The notes under the pieces: generated by a model
Seen by the model: only the letters and a program-made list of their open reading frames with translations
Databases searched by the model: none
Told to the model about the DNA's origin: nothing
Shown here: in pieces, positions 5,404 to 8,000 of the stretch
Layout: each line of letters begins with the position of its first letter
Position numbering within the stretch: the first letter of the stretch is position 1
From: Pseudomonadota bacterium
GTDB taxonomy: Bacteria; Pseudomonadota; Gammaproteobacteria; GCA-001735895
NCBI GenBank assembly: GCA_022545625.1
Contig: JACZQS010000067.1
Span: 1 to 8,000 of the forward strand
Reading direction: 5' to 3'
DNA length: 8,000 nt
Program-made: the position numbers and the translations under genes

Positions 5404-6791
5404 TAGAAAGCATTTTCAGCCAGGGTATTATCCATCAATTGCAGCATGGATAAATACACCTGTGTATTCTCTTTGAAATGTTTTTGGAACGAAGGATGAA
5501 CCGGCTTGGCTTCCGGCAGGCTAACTGTTAGCGGGTTGCGATGCACGCCATTGACGCGGAACTCATAATGAAGATGAGGGCCGGTTGCTAACCCTGAGCT
5601 GCCGACATAGCCTATGATCTGTCCCTGCTCGACCTCTTTGCCCCGGCGTATTCCGCGCGCATAACTATTTAAATGTCCATATACCGTGGTGTAGCGACCA
5701 CCGTGCTGGATGAATATTGCACGTCCAAAGCCACCCTTGGTGCCGCGAAATTTTATCCTGCCATCCCCCGCGGCCTTTACTGGAGTACCACGCGCAGCCG
5801 CATAGTCAACACCCTGGTGGGAGCGCCATTTCGATAGCACCGGGTGCCAGCGTTTTTTGTTAAAGCGTGAGCTTATACGGGTAAAATCAACCGGGCTGCG
5901 TAAAAAGGCTTTACGCATACTCTTGCCAACCTCGTTGAAATAATCGCCATTTCCCTGTGGGTCGATGTAGTATACGGCTTTATAAACCTTACCGTTATTG
6001 ACGAACTCGGCAGCCAGTATTCGACCGTCGCTGATTTTCACATTGTCCTTGTAGAGTTCGTTGTATACCACCCCAAAGCGGTCACCACGCCTGATATCAA
6101 GCGAAAAATCGATATCCCAGCCAAATATATAGGCTAAATCCATGATCACGCTCTCGGCAATATTGCCTTTTGCGGCGGCCTCGAACAGGGAGCTCTCAAT
6201 CACGCCCTCGCGAAATACCGGGAATGCCTGGAGCCGGTAATGGGTAATCTTGCTGCTGAATGTCTGGTCTTCGTTACGCTGTATCGACAGTGTTTTGGTG
6301 ATATCCGGAATATATTTCATGCTGCGAAGATTATTTTGATCGTCCTGTAACAGGTGAATCTTCTGTCCAGGCAAGATAAATGCTAATGATTTTGTCTGCT
6401 TGTTTAACGAAGCGATAGCATGAGTCGTGGTAGCAGGGATTCCGGCGGAATCAAATATCGAGGCCAATGTATCGCCCGATTTGATCGTAATAATCTTCCA
6501 GTCGGCATCGCCAGGTATTGCTACTGGATTTTTGAATTCGGGTTCGATCCTTACAACCTTGCCCGGTAACTCCAGCGCATAGTGTAATCGAGGCAACTTG
6601 GAGGTAGAATCCGCACCCTTGGCTACCGGATGCCAACTGGAAGCGCTAAAACCCAGTAATACGACTGCAGCTGAAACTATTGCCAGCTTTAATAGAATTT
6701 TCGACTGGAATCTCGATGATTTTGGTGCAGTATTTCGAAGTCTCACTAATTCAGGACGATCTGATTTAAAGTCAATATCTTGAATTTTCAT
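5403..6791 (-). CDS. M23 family peptidoglycan DD-metallopeptidase (MepM/OapA-like) with LysM-type domain
   Basis: This 462-residue protein is a membrane-anchored, periplasmic zinc endopeptidase expected to cut peptide cross-links of peptidoglycan. A cytoplasmic N-terminal tail (1-~31) precedes one membrane anchor (~32-50). An OapA/LysM-like wall-binding domain follows (~98-148), including WKIITIKSGDTLASIF and ILPGQKI. A middle domain (~165-295) resembles the Csd3/MepM second domain that can occlude the active site. The M23 catalytic domain (~300-425) keeps the zinc and catalytic residues: His325 and Asp329 in SHQGVDYA, His373 in YGHL, and His406 and His408 in GPHLHYEF. It is therefore predicted active. 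Length and architecture fit MepM (YebA). The ATG at 6791 has no evident Shine-Dalgarno sequence. It leads an operon with anmK and is divergent from tyrS. The exact cleavage specificity cannot be read from sequence. Confidence 0.93.
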   Translation of the reverse strand: MKIQDIDFKSDRPELVRLRNTAPKSSRFQSKILLKLAIVSAAVVLLGFSASSWHPVAKGADSTSKLPRLHYALELPGKVVRIEPEFKNPVAIPGDADWKIITIKSGDTLASIFDSAGIPATTTHAIASLNKQTKSLAFILPGQKIHLLQDDQNNLRSMKYIPDITKTLSIQRNEDQTFSSKITHYRLQAFPVFREGVIESSLFEAAAKGNIAESVIMDLAYIFGWDIDFSLDIRRGDRFGVVYNELYKDNVKISDGRILAAEFVNNGKVYKAVYYIDPQGNGDYFNEVGKSMRKAFLRSPVDFTRISSRFNKKRWHPVLSKWRSHQGVDYAAARGTPVKAAGDGRIKFRGTKGGFGRAIFIQHGGRYTTVYGHLNSYARGIRRGKEVEQGQIIGYVGSSGLATGPHLHYEFRVNGVHRNPLTVSLPEAKPVHPSFQKHFKENTQVYLSMLQLMDNTLAENAF

Positions 6792-6815
6792 GAGATAATT
6801 GGCGTAAGCTGTTGG

Positions 6816-6846
6816 TTGAAATAATTATTGTGTTAACAATTATAGT
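6816..6846 (+). promoter_or_regulatory. Candidate tyrS promoter
   Basis: TTGAAA (6816-6821) and TATAGT (6841-6846) are good -35 and -10 hexamers, but their 19-base spacer is longer than ideal. Transcription would begin near 6853, leaving a very short leader that would barely contain the AGAGG ribosome site (6854-6858). No T-box or other leader structure fits in this space. An 8-base palindrome TGTTAACA (6831-6838) sits in the spacer. Confidence 0.4.
6839..6844 (-). promoter_or_regulatory. Candidate -10 box for the M23 peptidase-anmK operon
   Basis: A perfect TATAAT is read on the minus strand at 6844-6839. The corresponding -35 position, about 17 bases upstream (6862-6867), falls at the tyrS start codon and is a poor match. 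The leader to the peptidase ATG at 6791 would be about 40 bases. It overlaps the candidate tyrS -10 on the other strand by four bases. Confidence 0.4.
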
Positions 6847-6864
6847 ACTAAAAAGAGGTATAGC

Positions 6865-8000
6865 ATGGTTTCTGTAGAAGATGCAATGCAGCAAATCAAA
6901 AGAGGCACCGACGAAATTCTGGTTGAGTCGGAATTGGAAGAAAAATTAAAGCGAAAAAAACCGCTGAATATTAAGGCTGGATTCGACCCCACAGCGCCTG
7001 ATTTACACCTCGGCCATACGGTACTAATCAATAAAATGCGCCAGTTCCAGGAACTTGGCCACCATATCATGTTCCTGATTGGGGACTTCACCGGTATGAT
7101 CGGCGACCCCAGTGGCAAGTCGGTGACGCGACCACCGCTTAGCCCAGAGCAAATCAGGCAGAATGCGCAAACCTACCAGGAGCAGGTGTTCAAGATTCTT
7201 GATCCGGACACCACCGAAATTTGCTTCAACTCGACCTGGCATGGGCGCAAGACTTCTGCCGACATGATCCGACTGGCATCGCGGCATACTGTGGCACGTA
7301 TGCTCGAACGCGATGACTTCTCCAACCGCTTTAAAAACAACCAGCCGATTTCGATCCATGAACTGCTCTACCCGCTAGTTCAAGGCTGGGACTCGGTAGA
7401 AATGAAAACTGACGTCGAACTTGGCGGTACCGATCAGAAATTCAACCTGCTGGTCGGGCGTGAGTTGATGAAGGCCGAAGGTATGGAGCCGCAGATAACA
7501 CTGACCATGCCGATCCTCGAAGGGCTCGACGGCGTGCAGAAGATGTCGAAGTCACTCGATAATTATATCGGTATTGAAGATGCACCTAATGATATGTTCG
7601 GCAAGATCATGTCGGTAAGTGATGAATTAATGTGGCGCTATTTCGAATTATTGAGTTTCCGGCCGCTGGCAGAAATCGAGGCGCTGCAAAACGAGGTACG
7701 CCAGGGTAAAAATCCCCGCGATGTTAAGTTTTTGCTTGCCGAAGAACTAATCACTCGCTTTCACGATGCGAAACGCGCGAAAAAGGCACGCCAGGATTTC
7801 ATCGACAGGTTTGCCAAAGGCGTAATTCCCGATGAAATGCCCGAGGCATCGATAGTCCTGGATGGTACGACGATCGGCGTGGCGACCATGCTAATGCAGG
7901 CGGGACTGACCAGCAGTACCTCCGAGAGCTTCCGTATGATTAAACAGGGTGCGGTAAAACTGGACGGTGAAAAGGTTGATGACAAGGGGTTGAACCTTGA
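6865..8000 (+). CDS. tyrS: Tyrosine--tRNA ligase, TyrZ-type (partial, runs off the right edge)
   Basis: This class I aminoacyl-tRNA synthetase charges tRNA-Tyr using ATP. The reading frame is open from the ATG at 6865 to the window end, giving 378 codons plus two bases; full members are about 400 residues, so roughly 20 are missing. The ATP-binding motifs are HLGH at 48-51 (within FDPTAPDLHLGHT) and a canonical KMSKS at 226-230. The GGTDQKFNLLVGRE block (187-200) is typical of the second, TyrZ-like bacterial group, not of the E. coli TyrS type with its KFGKT motif. The C-terminal part (~338 onward, with FRMIKQGAVKLDGEKV) is the start of an S4 RNA-binding domain. AGAGG (6854-6858) lies six bases before the start. 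The long antisense frames over this gene are shadows. Confidence 0.97.
   Translation, partial: MVSVEDAMQQIKRGTDEILVESELEEKLKRKKPLNIKAGFDPTAPDLHLGHTVLINKMRQFQELGHHIMFLIGDFTGMIGDPSGKSVTRPPLSPEQIRQNAQTYQEQVFKILDPDTTEICFNSTWHGRKTSADMIRLASRHTVARMLERDDFSNRFKNNQPISIHELLYPLVQGWDSVEMKTDVELGGTDQKFNLLVGRELMKAEGMEPQITLTMPILEGLDGVQKMSKSLDNYIGIEDAPNDMFGKIMSVSDELMWRYFELLSFRPLAEIEALQNEVRQGKNPRDVKFLLAEELITRFHDAKRAKKARQDFIDRFAKGVIPDEMPEASIVLDGTTIGVATMLMQAGLTSSTSESFRMIKQGAVKLDGEKVDDKGLNL

Noticed and set aside
6840..7359. Long open frames on the minus strand across the 5' part of tyrS
   Set aside because: They lie antisense to a clear tyrosyl-tRNA synthetase with both signature motifs, and their translations resemble no family.
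1..8000. Search for CRISPR arrays, insertion sequences, tRNAs, toxin-antitoxin or defence genes
   Set aside because: No regularly spaced repeats, transposase-like frames, tRNA-like cloverleaf or short paired genes were seen; nearly all the DNA is explained by conserved housekeeping genes.

Overview
The window looks like ordinary chromosomal housekeeping DNA from a gammaproteobacterium of moderate GC content. The evidence is the gene content: HemJ-type heme biosynthesis, ArgC, a bactofilin, an ErpA very close to the enterobacterial protein, AnmK, an OapA/MepM-like M23 peptidase and a TyrZ-type tyrosyl-tRNA synthetase. From memory, nearly the same order (hemJ, argC, a membrane protein, bactofilin, erpA, anmK, M23 peptidase, tyrS) occurs in Pseudomonas and relatives, so this is probably an inherited neighbourhood and not an island. 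I see no mobile element, CRISPR array, tRNA, rRNA or clear sign of recent transfer.

Layout. The left edge (1-65) holds nothing I can name. hemJ (minus, 66-488) is divergent from argC (plus, from 644) across a 155-bp spacer. argC overlaps a membrane-anchored coiled-coil protein (DUF6776-like) by ATGA, and that gene is followed after a single base by a bactofilin gene. These three look like one translationally coupled unit. A 78-bp gap then holds a very good match to a type 1 IscR operator overlapping a candidate -35 box, followed by erpA with a GTG start. A strong hairpin terminator flanked by A and T tracts (3316-3349) separates erpA from convergent genes on the minus strand and can serve both directions.

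On the minus strand, in transcription order, lie an M23 peptidase (6791-5403), anmK (5403-4279, joined by a TAATG stop-start overlap), a 138-bp gap with two inverted repeats, and an outer-membrane beta-barrel protein of the TIGR04219 type (4140-3394). The peptidase is divergent from tyrS (plus, from 6865). Their promoters share a 73-bp spacer in which the best -10 boxes of the two strands overlap. tyrS runs off the right edge with about 378 codons present.

How the genes relate: the M23 peptidase cuts peptidoglycan cross-links and AnmK recycles the anhydroMurNAc released by wall turnover, so their coupling makes a small wall-remodelling and recycling operon. Bactofilins often work with M23 enzymes, so the bactofilin pair on the other strand may belong to the same wall or shape theme (inference). 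The most useful regulatory observation is the IscR-like site before erpA, which ties iron-sulfur cluster insertion to cluster status. I found no convincing new defence, biosynthetic or mobile system. The most open question is the function of the DUF6776-like partner of the bactofilin.
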